From Flavobacterium sp. 5 (GTDB taxonomy: Bacteria; Bacteroidota; Bacteroidia; Flavobacteriales; Flavobacteriaceae), in NCBI RefSeq assembly GCF_002813295.1, contig NZ_PHUE01000001.1:4712001-4776000 (forward strand): DNA of 64,000 nucleotides, read 5' to 3'. A program made the translations under genes and the position numbers. Each line of letters opens with the position of its first letter. Positions within the stretch are counted from its first letter, which is position 1. Below the pieces are notes generated by a model that saw nothing but the letters and a program-made list of their open reading frames with translations, had not been told where the DNA came from and searched no databases. This document shows positions 42,784 through 52,053 of the stretch, piece after piece.

Positions 42784-45081
42784 ATGACTACAGAAATTTT
42801 ACACGCCAAACTTAAAGAGAATTTTGGGTTTGAAAAATTCAGACCTAATCAAGAAGAAATTATTAATAGCATTCTTTCAGGAAAAGATACTCTAGCAATT
42901 ATGCCAACAGGAGGAGGTAAATCTATTTGTTTTCAACTTCCAGCTTTAGTGTTTTCAGGAATTACTATTGTTATTTCGCCACTAATTGCATTAATGAAAG
43001 ATCAGGTAGATAGTTTGAAAGCCAATGGAATAGCCGCATGTTTCATTAATAGTAGTCAGTCCAGTGATGAACAAGAATTTCATATTCAAAATTTAAAAGA
43101 TAACAAAGTCAAGCTCGTTTATGTTGCGCCTGAAAGTTTATCGTTTTTGGAAAATGCATTTAGTCAGATAACTGTAAGCTTAATTGCTATTGATGAAGCT
43201 CATTGCATTTCGGCATGGGGTCATGATTTTCGACCAGCTTATACTAATCTTGGATATTTAAAAAATCGCTTCCCTTCTACTCCAATCTTAGGATTGACAG
43301 CAACTGCAGACAAAGCAACCCGCACAGATATATCTGAACAATTAAATTTAATTAATCCTGAGATTTTTATATCTTCTTTCGATAGAAAAAATTTAAGTTT
43401 AGAAGTTAGACCTGCATTAGATCGTGTAAAACAAATTATTGATTTTATTAATACCAAACCAAATGAGTCGGGTATTATATATTGCTTAAGTCGTAAAACT
43501 ACTGAAGAACTTGCACAAAAATTACAAAAAATTGGTATCAAAGCAAAAGCGTATCACGCAGGTTTAGAAAATAAAATTCGTTCTACAACTCAAGATGAAT
43601 TTATAAACGATGATTGCCAAGTGGTTTGTGCCACAATTGCTTTTGGAATGGGGATCGATAAATCGAATGTTCGTTGGGTTATTCATTATAATTTACCAAA
43701 AAATATTGAGGGCTATTATCAAGAAATTGGAAGAGCTGGTCGTGATGGATTGCGATCTGAAACTATTTTATTCAAAAGTTATGGTGATTTAGTTCAATTA
43801 CAAAAATTTGCTTCTGGAGGTTTGAATGCTGAAGTACAACTTGCCAAACTAGAACGGATGAAGCAATATTCAGACGCATTAAGTTGTCGTAGAAAAATTT
43901 TACTGTCCTATTTTGGCGAATTAGTATCTGATAATTGTGGTAATTGTGATATTTGTAAAAATCCTCCAGCATTTTTTGATGGAACAATAATTGCTCAAAA
44001 AGCTTTGTCAGCTGTAATGCGCTTACAAGAATCCGAAGCGTTACCAATGATTGTGGATTTTCTAAGAGGTTCCAAAAATGCAGCAATCTATGATAAAGGA
44101 TACCAAAATTTAAAAACCTATGCAGTTGGTTCTGATATTTCTTGGTATGACTGGAATCAATATATTATTCAATTAATAAATTTAGGATATTGTGAAATCG
44201 CCTTTCATCAACAGAATAGAATTAAATTAACACCTTTTGCAAAAAAAGTTTTGTTTGATGGTGAAAAAGTAAAATTGACAAATGTTCTGAAAAAAGTAAA
44301 TCAATCTGAAGAAGAAAAAATTGTAAAGACGAAATCAACTGAGAATTCTCTTTTTGAATTTTTGAGAAAACTTCGTGCAGAAATTGCTAAAGAAGAAAAT
44401 GTTCCAGCTTATGTTATTTTTAATGATGCTACTCTTAAACAATTAGAAATTCAAAGACCAATGAGTGACGAAGAATTTCTAAGTATCGATGGAGTTGGAA
44501 AAGCAAAACTTGAAAAATATGGTCATGTTTTTATAAAGGCAATAATTGAATTTCAAAAAATAAAAAAAGTTAAAGCAAAAAAAGAGAGCAGTACTTATAA
44601 GGAAACTTTGGAGTTATTTAATATTGGATTATTAGTTGAAGAAATTGCAATAAAAAGAAAATTAGGAGTTACAACAATATTTTCTCATTTAGCTAAATTG
44701 TACAGCGACGGACATCCAATAAATTTGAGTGTTTATATTTCTGATCAAGAAATTTCAAAAATTGCTCAAGCAAAAATAAGATTAGAAAATCCACCTGCAT
44801 TAAAATCTTATTTTGATTTTTTTGAGGAAACCATATCGTATGATAAAATTAGAATTGGCTTGACAATTCTTGAAAAAGAAAACGATGCTAAAATAAAAAC
44901 CTATTCTGTAGACAATATTAGATTAGAACATTCTGAGGCTTACAAGAAATGGAATATCGAAGAAGATGTAAAACTTGAAAAAATGTACAAAGAAGGAAAA
45001 AAAATAAAAGAGTTAACTTCTATATTTGGAAGAAATGAAGGTTCGATTAATTCTAGGTTAAAAAAAATAGGATTAAAATAA
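42784..45081 (+). CDS. recQ: RecQ-family ATP-dependent DNA helicase
   Basis: The protein has 765 residues, longer than classic RecQ (about 610). Helicase motifs are Walker A MPTGGGKS at 40-47, DEAH at 137-140, SAWGHDFRP, and motif VI QEIGRAGRDG at about 313-322. The zinc site is C368, C385, C388 and C391. An HRDC domain covers about 515-590 (ENSLFEFLRKLRAEIAKEENVPAYVIF, LSIDGVGKAKLEKYG). A C-terminal tail (about 600-765) carries HTH-like segments, including a last GRNEGSINSRLKKIGL. It unwinds 3'-5' in recombination and repair. Confidence 0.95.
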   Translation: MTTEILHAKLKENFGFEKFRPNQEEIINSILSGKDTLAIMPTGGGKSICFQLPALVFSGITIVISPLIALMKDQVDSLKANGIAACFINSSQSSDEQEFHIQNLKDNKVKLVYVAPESLSFLENAFSQITVSLIAIDEAHCISAWGHDFRPAYTNLGYLKNRFPSTPILGLTATADKATRTDISEQLNLINPEIFISSFDRKNLSLEVRPALDRVKQIIDFINTKPNESGIIYCLSRKTTEELAQKLQKIGIKAKAYHAGLENKIRSTTQDEFINDDCQVVCATIAFGMGIDKSNVRWVIHYNLPKNIEGYYQEIGRAGRDGLRSETILFKSYGDLVQLQKFASGGLNAEVQLAKLERMKQYSDALSCRRKILLSYFGELVSDNCGNCDICKNPPAFFDGTIIAQKALSAVMRLQESEALPMIVDFLRGSKNAAIYDKGYQNLKTYAVGSDISWYDWNQYIIQLINLGYCEIAFHQQNRIKLTPFAKKVLFDGEKVKLTNVLKKVNQSEEEKIVKTKSTENSLFEFLRKLRAEIAKEENVPAYVIFNDATLKQLEIQRPMSDEEFLSIDGVGKAKLEKYGHVFIKAIIEFQKIKKVKAKKESSTYKETLELFNIGLLVEEIAIKRKLGVTTIFSHLAKLYSDGHPINLSVYISDQEISKIAQAKIRLENPPALKSYFDFFEETISYDKIRIGLTILEKENDAKIKTYSVDNIRLEHSEAYKKWNIEEDVKLEKMYKEGKKIKELTSIFGRNEGSINSRLKKIGLK

Positions 45082-45163
45082 AAAAACTTAATTCAAGTAG
45101 TATTAACACTCGATTCTTCTTCATAAAATTTATGAAGTTGTAGCCTCAAATTTTATAATTTTC

Positions 45164-45643
45164 ATGCAAATAAAATCATTTCCTTATTTTATAGATTCGA
45201 ATACAGAAATAATAATTTTGGGAACTATGCCTGGAGCAATATCCCTTGAAAAACAAGAATATTATGCTAACCCAAGAAATCATTTTTGGAAAATTATATA
45301 TTCTATTTTTGATGATTTACCCATTTCAGATTCTTTTGAAGAAAAAAAAGAAGTTTTATTATCTAATAAAATTGGGATTTGGGATGTTTTAGAAAATTGC
45401 GAAAGAAAAGGAAGTTTGGATATTCATATCAAAAATCATAAAGAAAATGATTTTGAAAATTTATTTAAAGAGCTTCCTAAAATCACAAAAATTATTTTTA
45501 ATGGAAAAAAGAGTTATGACTTTTTTTTTAAGAGATATGGAAAAATTGAAGGCATCACTTATTTTGTGATGCCTTCAACTAGTCCTGCAAATACAATGAC
45601 TTTTGAGAATAAATTGAAAATTTGGTCAAGTTGTTTTATTTAA
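45164..45643 (+). CDS. Uracil/hypoxanthine-DNA glycosylase of the UDG superfamily
   Basis: The protein has 159 residues. It shows ILGTMPGAISLEKQEYYANPRNHFWKII at about 19-46 (motif I GTMPG, then YANPRNxFW) and VMPSTSPANTMTF (motif II) near 130-142, as in the family-6 (HDG-type) and related UDG members. It removes deaminated bases such as hypoxanthine or uracil from DNA. Lies downstream of recQ but with an 82 bp gap. The coding sequence contains a perfect 11 bp inverted repeat at 45548-45576. Confidence 0.85.
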   Translation: MQIKSFPYFIDSNTEIIILGTMPGAISLEKQEYYANPRNHFWKIIYSIFDDLPISDSFEEKKEVLLSNKIGIWDVLENCERKGSLDIHIKNHKENDFENLFKELPKITKIIFNGKKSYDFFFKRYGKIEGITYFVMPSTSPANTMTFENKLKIWSSCFI

Positions 45644-45652
45644 AACAACTTG
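45627..45652. terminator. Palindrome between convergent UDG and DinB genes
   Basis: CAAGTTGTTTTA pairs with TAAAACAACTTG around a 2-nt centre; the stop codon of the glycosylase lies inside it. There is no extended T-run, so termination is probable rather than certain. Confidence 0.5.
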
Positions 45653-45659
45653 TTAAACT

Positions 45660-46175
45660 TTATAGATATCTTTCTGCAAAAACTTTTTGATGATGTTTAA
45701 GATGTCCCAAAATTAAAAAACCTAGAGCTCTTACTGAAACTTCATTATCTGATGCAATTCCTATTCTTCTTAATTGTTCATCAGAAAAACTTTTGAACAT
45801 CAATAAGTTTGAATGTCTTACTGCAGAAAATTCTGTTAATAAATCTTGTATACTTCTGCTTTTAGCGTTGGTATTATCTACATAAGCATTTTCCTCAAAA
45901 CCTGGCAAAGGTGTTTTATCATTTCTGGAAATTCTCAGAGCTCGGTAACTAAAAATTCTTTCAGTATCAATAATGTGCTGAATAATTTCTTTAATAGTCC
46001 ATTTTCCTTCGGCATAACTATAATCAAATTTGTCCAAGGGAATATTTTGGACAAATTTGATAAAGTCATGTAAACTAATTTCTAATTCTTCAAATAATTC
46101 AACATTTTCTAATGCTTGTATGTAGGTAGCATTAAATTTTGAATATTCATTTACTGGTAATTGATTTGAATTCAT
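45660..46175 (-). CDS. DinB-family four-helix metalloprotein
   Basis: The protein has 171 residues. The DinB metal site is recognisable as H in KEIIQHIIDTERIFSYRALRI (about 67-87) and the late pair in ILGHLKHHQKVFAERYL (about 155-171). DinB-like proteins include bacillithiol and glutathione S-transferases and DNA-damage-induced proteins; Bacteroidota often use such enzymes with thiols. There is no signal peptide. Transcribed towards the glycosylase. Confidence 0.88.
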   Translation of the reverse strand: MNSNQLPVNEYSKFNATYIQALENVELFEELEISLHDFIKFVQNIPLDKFDYSYAEGKWTIKEIIQHIIDTERIFSYRALRISRNDKTPLPGFEENAYVDNTNAKSRSIQDLLTEFSAVRHSNLLMFKSFSDEQLRRIGIASDNEVSVRALGFLILGHLKHHQKVFAERYL

Positions 46176-46222
46176 AACGCCAATTTTTTAGAAATTTAGA
46201 ATTTATTTTTGTATTCTATACT

Positions 46223-48808
46223 TTAAGCAGAGTTTCTACTTGCATTAGTATTTCCAAAAAGCGAACGAGTCACAATTTTCTCATATACTTTAATCAAGTT
46301 CAAATCTGGGTTTTCAGCTTTATTAAGTTCACTGATTTTTAGCAAAGCATATTGTTGTATTGTCAACAATGGCAACACAATACGTTCTCTCATTTGAATT
46401 GAAGCTATACCATCAGGATAATTTTCCATTAATTCAGTATGACCAGCAATTTTCAATAATAACCTTTTTGTTTCCAAAAATTCATCATAAATAATTTGCC
46501 AAAAAGCACCAAATTCGGGATCCTTGCTCATGTAAGCTGTCAAAGGGAAAAAAGATTTAGCCAATGACATCATACTATTTTCAAGTAAGGTTTTAAAAAA
46601 TAATGAATCATTATATAGCCCTTGAACTTTATCCCATTGATTGTTATTTTCAAAATGTTTTAAAGCTGTACCTACTCCAAAAAATCCAGGAACATTTTGT
46701 TTTAATTGACTCCAAGAACCCACAAAAGGAATCGCTCTTAAGTCTGCAAAATCTAGACTTTCAGATTTGCTTCTTTTTGATGGACGACTTCCAATATTAG
46801 TTTTCGCATAATATTTTAAAGTACTCATCTGTTCTAAATATGGAATGAATTTAGGATGATTTTTAAAACTCAAGTATTTATCATATCCTAATTCAGCCAT
46901 TTGATCCAAAATAGCTTTTTCATCTTGACTCAATTCGTTTTGTCCTTGATTGAATACTTGATTAGCAACACCAGCACTTAATAGATTTTCTAAATTATAA
47001 CGACAAGAATCTAAAGTTCCAAAATTTGAACTAATAGTTTGTCCTTGAATAGTAATTTGAATTTCATTGTTTTCAATATTCGGTCCTAGTGATGCATAAA
47101 ATTTATGTGTTTTTCCACCACCACGTGCTGGAGGTCCACCACGTCCGTCAAAAAAGATAGCGTGAATACCGTATTTTCTTGATATTTCGGTTAAAGCCTC
47201 TTTTGCTTTATATATACTCCAATTTGCCATCAAATAACCACCATCTTTTGTACCGTCAGAAAAACCTAACATTATTGTTTGCTTGTTATTTCTGTTTAAC
47301 AAATGTTGAGCATACTCAGTATTGGTATATAATTTTTCCATTACTAAATGTGCATTATGTAAATCATCAACAGATTCAAAAAGAGGAATTATATCTACAG
47401 TAGCATTTTCCCAATTGCATAATTTAAATAATGCAAAAGTTTCCATTACATTAAGTGCGCTTTCATTATTACTAATGATATAACGATTTGCACCAAATTC
47501 ACCATTGTTTTCCTGAATTGTTTTTATGGCTTGAATTGATTCAATAGTTGATCTTGTCATTTCATTTTCAAAATCAGCTGAATCTAAATCACCTTTTAAT
47601 GTTGATAAAACTTCCATTTTATCATTCTCAGTCAATTGAAAATAATTATCTGGAAAGATATTTTCTTTTGATTTTGAATAATAATCTACAATGTCATAAA
47701 AAACACTTTGGTGAATTTTGCTATTTTGTCTAATATCTAGAGTAGCAAAATGGAAACCAAATAAATTTAAACGAATAAGTAATGCATCAATTTGGTCAAC
47801 GTAAAGTGATTGATGTTGCTCAATTATTATCGTTTTTATTTTTATAAGTTGCAATTTAAATTCTTCAAGCGTAATAAATATTTCACCTTTAGAATAAAAA
47901 ACAGAACGATACAATTTTTGTTCTAGTTCCATTACCAATGAATCAACAACAGGAAAAGTTAACTTTCGTTTTAAATTTCTTATTTCAACATAATAACATT
48001 TTAATATAGAAGTTCTCAAACGTTCAGCTACTTTTAAAGTAATTTCAGTAGTAACAAAAGGATTTCCATCACGGTCACCACCTGGCCAAAAACCAAGTTT
48101 TATTAATGGATTTTTTATAGATTCTCCTTCAAAAACATTTTTTTGAAGATAATGAACCATTTCTCCAGAAGTATCATAAAAAACATTTTCTAGATACCAA
48201 ATTAAGCTTACTGCTTCATCAAAAGGATTCGGCTTTTCATTTTGAATAAAAGGTGTCTTACCTAGCTGAGCTAATAATTGCTTGATTTCTAATAGATCAT
48301 TACTTCTAATAGCTTCTGTCAAATCATTTATAATACCTAAAACTGGTCCAGGATAGAATTGAGTCGGATGAGCAGTTAAAACTGTACGAACATTAAAGTT
48401 TTCAAGAAAATGAATCAGTTCTTCCTTGTTATTTTTGACATCTGATTTTTCTTTAATATCACGAAGAGAACCTCTTCCTTCCATATTGTTGACAACGGGA
48501 AAAGCAGCATCTTCAATAGCATCAAATAAAACAATCTGGCGTTCAATATATTGTATAAAATGAAACATCAAATTAATTTTGTCTTTTTCAGAATCACTAT
48601 GCATGTATTTATCTGAAAAAAAATCAAAAATTTCTGTAGGAGTCTTTTGTTTTTTGAAACCATTATCACAAAGTTCTGTGAATATAGGTAATAAAACACC
48701 TGTATTATCAACAGAATCAAAAGGTAATGTTATAAATACACTATTGTAAATATGATATTTTGATAAAACATTTTCATTAAAACGTTCTATTTTTGGTAAC
48801 GTGTACAT
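46223..48808 (-). CDS. ppc: Phosphoenolpyruvate carboxylase
   Basis: The protein has 861 residues, close to the usual 880. The catalytic histidine is H147 (LTAHPTQFYPGPV); GFWPGGDRDGNPFVT, LGFSDGTKDGGYLMANW and FFDGRGGPPARGGGKTHKF carry the phosphoenolpyruvate and bicarbonate binding residues. The C-terminus ends FGNTNASRNSA, where classical enzymes end in an xNTG motif; the last residues are therefore altered. It refills oxaloacetate for the TCA cycle. Its start is near a terminator of the upstream AsnC gene, so it has its own promoter. Confidence 0.96.
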   Translation of the reverse strand: MYTLPKIERFNENVLSKYHIYNSVFITLPFDSVDNTGVLLPIFTELCDNGFKKQKTPTEIFDFFSDKYMHSDSEKDKINLMFHFIQYIERQIVLFDAIEDAAFPVVNNMEGRGSLRDIKEKSDVKNNKEELIHFLENFNVRTVLTAHPTQFYPGPVLGIINDLTEAIRSNDLLEIKQLLAQLGKTPFIQNEKPNPFDEAVSLIWYLENVFYDTSGEMVHYLQKNVFEGESIKNPLIKLGFWPGGDRDGNPFVTTEITLKVAERLRTSILKCYYVEIRNLKRKLTFPVVDSLVMELEQKLYRSVFYSKGEIFITLEEFKLQLIKIKTIIIEQHQSLYVDQIDALLIRLNLFGFHFATLDIRQNSKIHQSVFYDIVDYYSKSKENIFPDNYFQLTENDKMEVLSTLKGDLDSADFENEMTRSTIESIQAIKTIQENNGEFGANRYIISNNESALNVMETFALFKLCNWENATVDIIPLFESVDDLHNAHLVMEKLYTNTEYAQHLLNRNNKQTIMLGFSDGTKDGGYLMANWSIYKAKEALTEISRKYGIHAIFFDGRGGPPARGGGKTHKFYASLGPNIENNEIQITIQGQTISSNFGTLDSCRYNLENLLSAGVANQVFNQGQNELSQDEKAILDQMAELGYDKYLSFKNHPKFIPYLEQMSTLKYYAKTNIGSRPSKRSKSESLDFADLRAIPFVGSWSQLKQNVPGFFGVGTALKHFENNNQWDKVQGLYNDSLFFKTLLENSMMSLAKSFFPLTAYMSKDPEFGAFWQIIYDEFLETKRLLLKIAGHTELMENYPDGIASIQMRERIVLPLLTIQQYALLKISELNKAENPDLNLIKVYEKIVTRSLFGNTNASRNSA

Positions 48809-48848
48809 AAATTATACTATTAATTGGTTGGTTAATCTAGCATAAAAA

Positions 48849-48872
48849 AACCCCAAGATTACACTTGAGGTT
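48849..48872 (-). terminator. Terminator of the Lrp/AsnC gene
   Basis: On the minus strand AACCTCAAG pairs with CTTGGGGTT (one mismatch) and is followed by seven T. Confidence 0.8.
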
Positions 48873-48901
48873 ATATTTATATATAAGCATTCAAGGAATT
48901 A

Positions 48902-49381
48902 TTACATTTCTTTGAAGATGGTATGCATCAAGCGCTTTTTATCATTAATACTCTCCTCAAGAGAAATCATAGTTTCTGTTCTATAAACCCCCTCAATATC
49001 GTCAATCATAAAAATAACATCCTTTGCATGCTTAGTATCTTTTGCTCTAATTTTGCAAAAAATATTGAATTTACCTGTAGTTACAGAGGCTACAGTTACA
49101 AATGGAATTTCATTAATACGCTCTAAAACAAATTTAGTTTGAGAAGTATTATTAAGAAAAACTCCAACATAAGCAATAAATGAATATCCTAATTTATCAT
49201 AATCAAGGACCAAAGAAGATCCCATGATAATACCTGCATCCTCCATTTTTTTAACTCTAACATGAACCGTTCCAGCTGAAATCAATAATTTTTTTGCAAT
49301 GTCAGTAAACGGAACTCTTGTGTTGTCTATCAACATATCTAAAATCTGGTGATCTACTTCATCTAAACGAAACTTACTCAT
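48902..49381 (-). CDS. Lrp/AsnC-family transcriptional regulator
   Basis: The protein has 159 residues. An N-terminal HTH covers about 8-60 (DHQILDMLIDNTRVPFTDIAKKLLISAGTVHVRVKKMEDAGII) and a C-terminal RAM ligand domain about 70-150 (FIAYVGVFLNNTSQTKFVLERINEIPFVTVASVTTGKFNIFCKI). Members sense amino acids and bind DNA as multimers. It stands alone between ppc and the M14 peptidase, with its own terminator; the regulon cannot be told. Confidence 0.94.
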   Translation of the reverse strand: MSKFRLDEVDHQILDMLIDNTRVPFTDIAKKLLISAGTVHVRVKKMEDAGIIMGSSLVLDYDKLGYSFIAYVGVFLNNTSQTKFVLERINEIPFVTVASVTTGKFNIFCKIRAKDTKHAKDVIFMIDDIEGVYRTETMISLEESINDKKRLMHTIFKEM

Positions 49382-49457
49382 AATTCTTTTATTATATGGT
49401 TATTTGATACTAAAAAAGTTAAAATTATAAATAAAAATTAAATAAACGGCACAAAAA

Positions 49458-50612
49458 TCATTTTTTTATCTTTCCGTTAAGAAAAAAGACTTTTTTATCT
49501 AAATTAAAATCGGCAATTTGTCCTTCTTTTGGAAAATTAACGAAATTATCTTGATATAAAGCTCCTTTAGCATCGTACTCGAAATGGCCAAAATATCCCT
49601 TTAAATCTCCTACTTCAACTATGTAAGCATTAAAATTTAATTTGTTATCGATTAACTCTTCTTTATATTGAGCGACAAAATTCGTGATTATTTCATTACC
49701 ATCATAATTTATTTTGACATTTTTGTACATAAAATCAAAAAAAACTACATTATTCTGAGGAATGTTTAAATATTTATCATTTCTATTGTCAACTACATCG
49801 TTTTCGCTCAGAATAATGAAACTGGAAACCAAGGACATAAATACGAATTTTCTTGTTTTTTCTCTTTCATAATCATTTGAAAAGTGTCCTGCTTCAAATA
49901 ATAATGTAGGGACGCCTAGGTATTGAAAAGTGTCACCTATGCAATTAATGTTAAATGAATCATCAAATCGTCCAATTTGTCCAGGTATATATTTTTGTAA
50001 AACATCATTTATACCTGCTATTAAATTGATTGCTTTCAATCTAGACTCATTAACCTCTCTTTCTTCATTATAAGATGGCGCTAAAAAAGAAAGAGTTGCT
50101 GGTTTACCCGTATTTGCAACACCAAAAATAGTACGTTGATCATGAAGATTAAAACAATAATCTGGCTTAAACTCGTCAAAAGTAGCTCTTAAAATTTTGC
50201 TTTCTGGCTGAGTGAGATTTTGAGAATCTCTGTTTAAATCAATGCTATTTGCGTTAGCACGTGTGTATAATTCTGCACCATCTGGATTTAACATTGGAAT
50301 GCTGTAAAAAGTAAAGGTCTCCAATAGTTGTTTTGCTAAATCCGAACCATTATTTAAAAGGTTTATAAAATCAAATAACGCTTTGGTTGTGGTACTTTCA
50401 TTTCCATGCATTTGTGACCAAAGGTAAATTTTTAATTTCCCGTGTCCTTTTTGGTAACTATAAATAGGTTTGCCTAAAACTGATTCTCCTATTATTTTGA
50501 CATCATTTTTAATAAAATGTTTTTTCAATAAAGGCTCAATAGATTCCAAAGTTATGTATCGCCCTTCAATAGTATTTTCTTTATTCTGATTGAATAATTG
50601 TTCTAAATCCAT
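49458..50612 (-). CDS. M14-family zinc carboxypeptidase
   Basis: The protein has 384 residues. Zinc ligands H69 and E72 (WSQMHGNESTTT) and H157 (CFNLHDQRT) are present, as are PMLNPDGAELYTRANANSIDLNRD (substrate arginine and asparagine) and the late TLLFEAGHFSND with the catalytic-type glutamate. There is no signal peptide, so it is cytoplasmic. The upstream region holds two palindromic operator-like sites shared with the divergent XRE gene, so its expression may depend on that regulator. Confidence 0.9.
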   Translation of the reverse strand: MDLEQLFNQNKENTIEGRYITLESIEPLLKKHFIKNDVKIIGESVLGKPIYSYQKGHGKLKIYLWSQMHGNESTTTKALFDFINLLNNGSDLAKQLLETFTFYSIPMLNPDGAELYTRANANSIDLNRDSQNLTQPESKILRATFDEFKPDYCFNLHDQRTIFGVANTGKPATLSFLAPSYNEEREVNESRLKAINLIAGINDVLQKYIPGQIGRFDDSFNINCIGDTFQYLGVPTLLFEAGHFSNDYEREKTRKFVFMSLVSSFIILSENDVVDNRNDKYLNIPQNNVVFFDFMYKNVKINYDGNEIITNFVAQYKEELIDNKLNFNAYIVEVGDLKGYFGHFEYDAKGALYQDNFVNFPKEGQIADFNLDKKVFFLNGKIKK

Positions 50613-50923
50613 GTTATATTATTTGATTTACAAAAGTAAACATCTTTATATTTACAATTGTAAATAGATTAATTATTAGAAAAATTAGATTTGTAAACAA
50701 CCTTATTCCTCCTGAATGTATAAAAGTAAAACAATTATAATGTGTCTAATTTTATTTTAAATAAACATTTATTATTTACTATAAATTAATTAGTTGTGAT
50801 ATATTATATAATTTAAAACTTTAAACTATTAATCAATAGTTTTGTATTTTAACATTGTAAATTAGCCGAATTGATTACTATTAATTACATTTGTAAATAC
50901 ATCGATTTGAAATTAAATTTACA
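50613..50923. promoter_or_regulatory. Divergent regulatory region with repeated TTTAC-n4-GTAAA palindromes
   Basis: Perfect or near-perfect sites are TTTACAAAAGTAAA (50627-50640), TTTACAATTGTAAA (50651-50664), TTACATTTGTAA (50885-50896) and TTTACAATGGTAAA (50918-50931), with weaker copies at 50685-50697 and 50849-50862. A TACATTTG promoter box (50886-50893) lies inside the third site. The fourth site contains the XRE start codon at 50924. The middle 150 bp are very AT-rich with no other signal. Confidence 0.75.
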
Positions 50924-51373
50924 ATGGTAAACACAGACGATTTTATAAAAAGACTGGAGATCATACTCGATTATTATAGTCTGAGCGCCTCATCATTTGC
51001 AGATAAAATAGGTGTACAGCGTTCAAGTATGTCTCACCTCCTTTCGGGAAGAAATAAACCAAGCTTGGATTTTATCTTAAAAATTATAGATATTTTTCAG
51101 GATGTAGATTTGTATTGGATATTAAATGGGACAGGATCATTTCCGAAAAATTCTGAACTAATTCAAAATTCGAATCTAGTTGTACAAAATTTAGACACTC
51201 CTACCCCAATTGATTTATTTTCTCAAATTTCATTATCTGAAGAAAAAGTGTCTGTTTCAGAAAAAATGAAACAAGTGACAAGAACTTCAGAAAATGAAAA
51301 TTCTGATGAAATTGAAAAAATTGTTTTTTTTTATAAAAATGGAACTTTTAAATCCTATAAACCAAATTCGTGA
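50924..51373 (+). CDS. XRE-family helix-turn-helix regulator, probable autorepressor
   Basis: The protein has 149 residues. The HTH domain covers about 5-65 (FIKRLEIILDYYSLSASSFADKIGVQRSSMSHLLSGRNKPSLDFILKIIDIF), followed by DLYWILNGTGSFPK, as in bacteroidotal XRE proteins. The rest is polar with a short C-terminal strand (KIVFFYKNGTFKSYKPN). The start codon lies inside one of the TTTAC-n4-GTAAA palindromes, which fits binding by its own product. It is divergent from the M14 peptidase. Confidence 0.88.
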   Translation: MVNTDDFIKRLEIILDYYSLSASSFADKIGVQRSSMSHLLSGRNKPSLDFILKIIDIFQDVDLYWILNGTGSFPKNSELIQNSNLVVQNLDTPTPIDLFSQISLSEEKVSVSEKMKQVTRTSENENSDEIEKIVFFYKNGTFKSYKPNS

Positions 51374-51431
51374 GAATTTAATATTTCGTACAAAGGATCA
51401 GAAAAAAATAAATACGCAATTCTCAGGCGTT

Positions 51432-51992
51432 TTAATTTAAAGGTTCAATATATCCGTTTTCGGGTATTTTTCCTTTAACACCTGCGAAATGTTTATTCAA
51501 TAAATTTAAATCTGATTCTATATTACCTGTGGGGTAAAAAGCATCTCCAAAATTGAACGCTTTTTTTTCAAAGTTCATAGCAATTGGAATTATAGGTACA
51601 TTTGCTTTAAGAGCAATATAGTAAAAACCCGTTTTAAGTACTTCAACTTTTTTACGAGTTCCTTCTGGTGACAAACCTAGTCGAAAGGTTTCTTTAGATT
51701 CAAATAATTTCGCAATGGATTCTACTTTGTTTAATCCTCCTGCTCTATCTAGTGGCGCTCCGCCTAAAGATTTAAAAAAATAACCAAATGGGAACCGAAA
51801 TAATTCCTTCTTTCCTATCCAATTAATCTCAACTCCTATTGCTCCTCGACAAATAATAGCTACATAGAAATCATGCCAACTAGTATGCGGCATTACCATT
51901 AAAATGCTTTTTTTTATTTGCTCATTGAAGACACCTTCTATTTTCCATCCCATTAAATTGCAAAAGATCCACTTATAGATTTGTTTCTTCAT
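51432..51992 (-). CDS. PlsC-like acyltransferase
   Basis: The protein has 186 residues. The catalytic HX4D motif is PHTSWHDF (about 35-42) and the acceptor motif is LSPEGTRKK (about 107-115), as in 1-acyl-glycerol-phosphate acyltransferases. The N-terminus has a single amphipathic or hydrophobic stretch, so it is a peripheral inner-membrane enzyme. It is shorter than typical PlsC (about 240), like the small bacteroidotal members whose acceptor lipid is not certain. Confidence 0.85.
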   Translation of the reverse strand: MKKQIYKWIFCNLMGWKIEGVFNEQIKKSILMVMPHTSWHDFYVAIICRGAIGVEINWIGKKELFRFPFGYFFKSLGGAPLDRAGGLNKVESIAKLFESKETFRLGLSPEGTRKKVEVLKTGFYYIALKANVPIIPIAMNFEKKAFNFGDAFYPTGNIESDLNLLNKHFAGVKGKIPENGYIEPLN

Positions 51993-52053
51993 TTATCTTT
52001 TTTTTGTACAAATAAAACAATTAATATCTTATTTTTGAAAAAAACATGAATTA

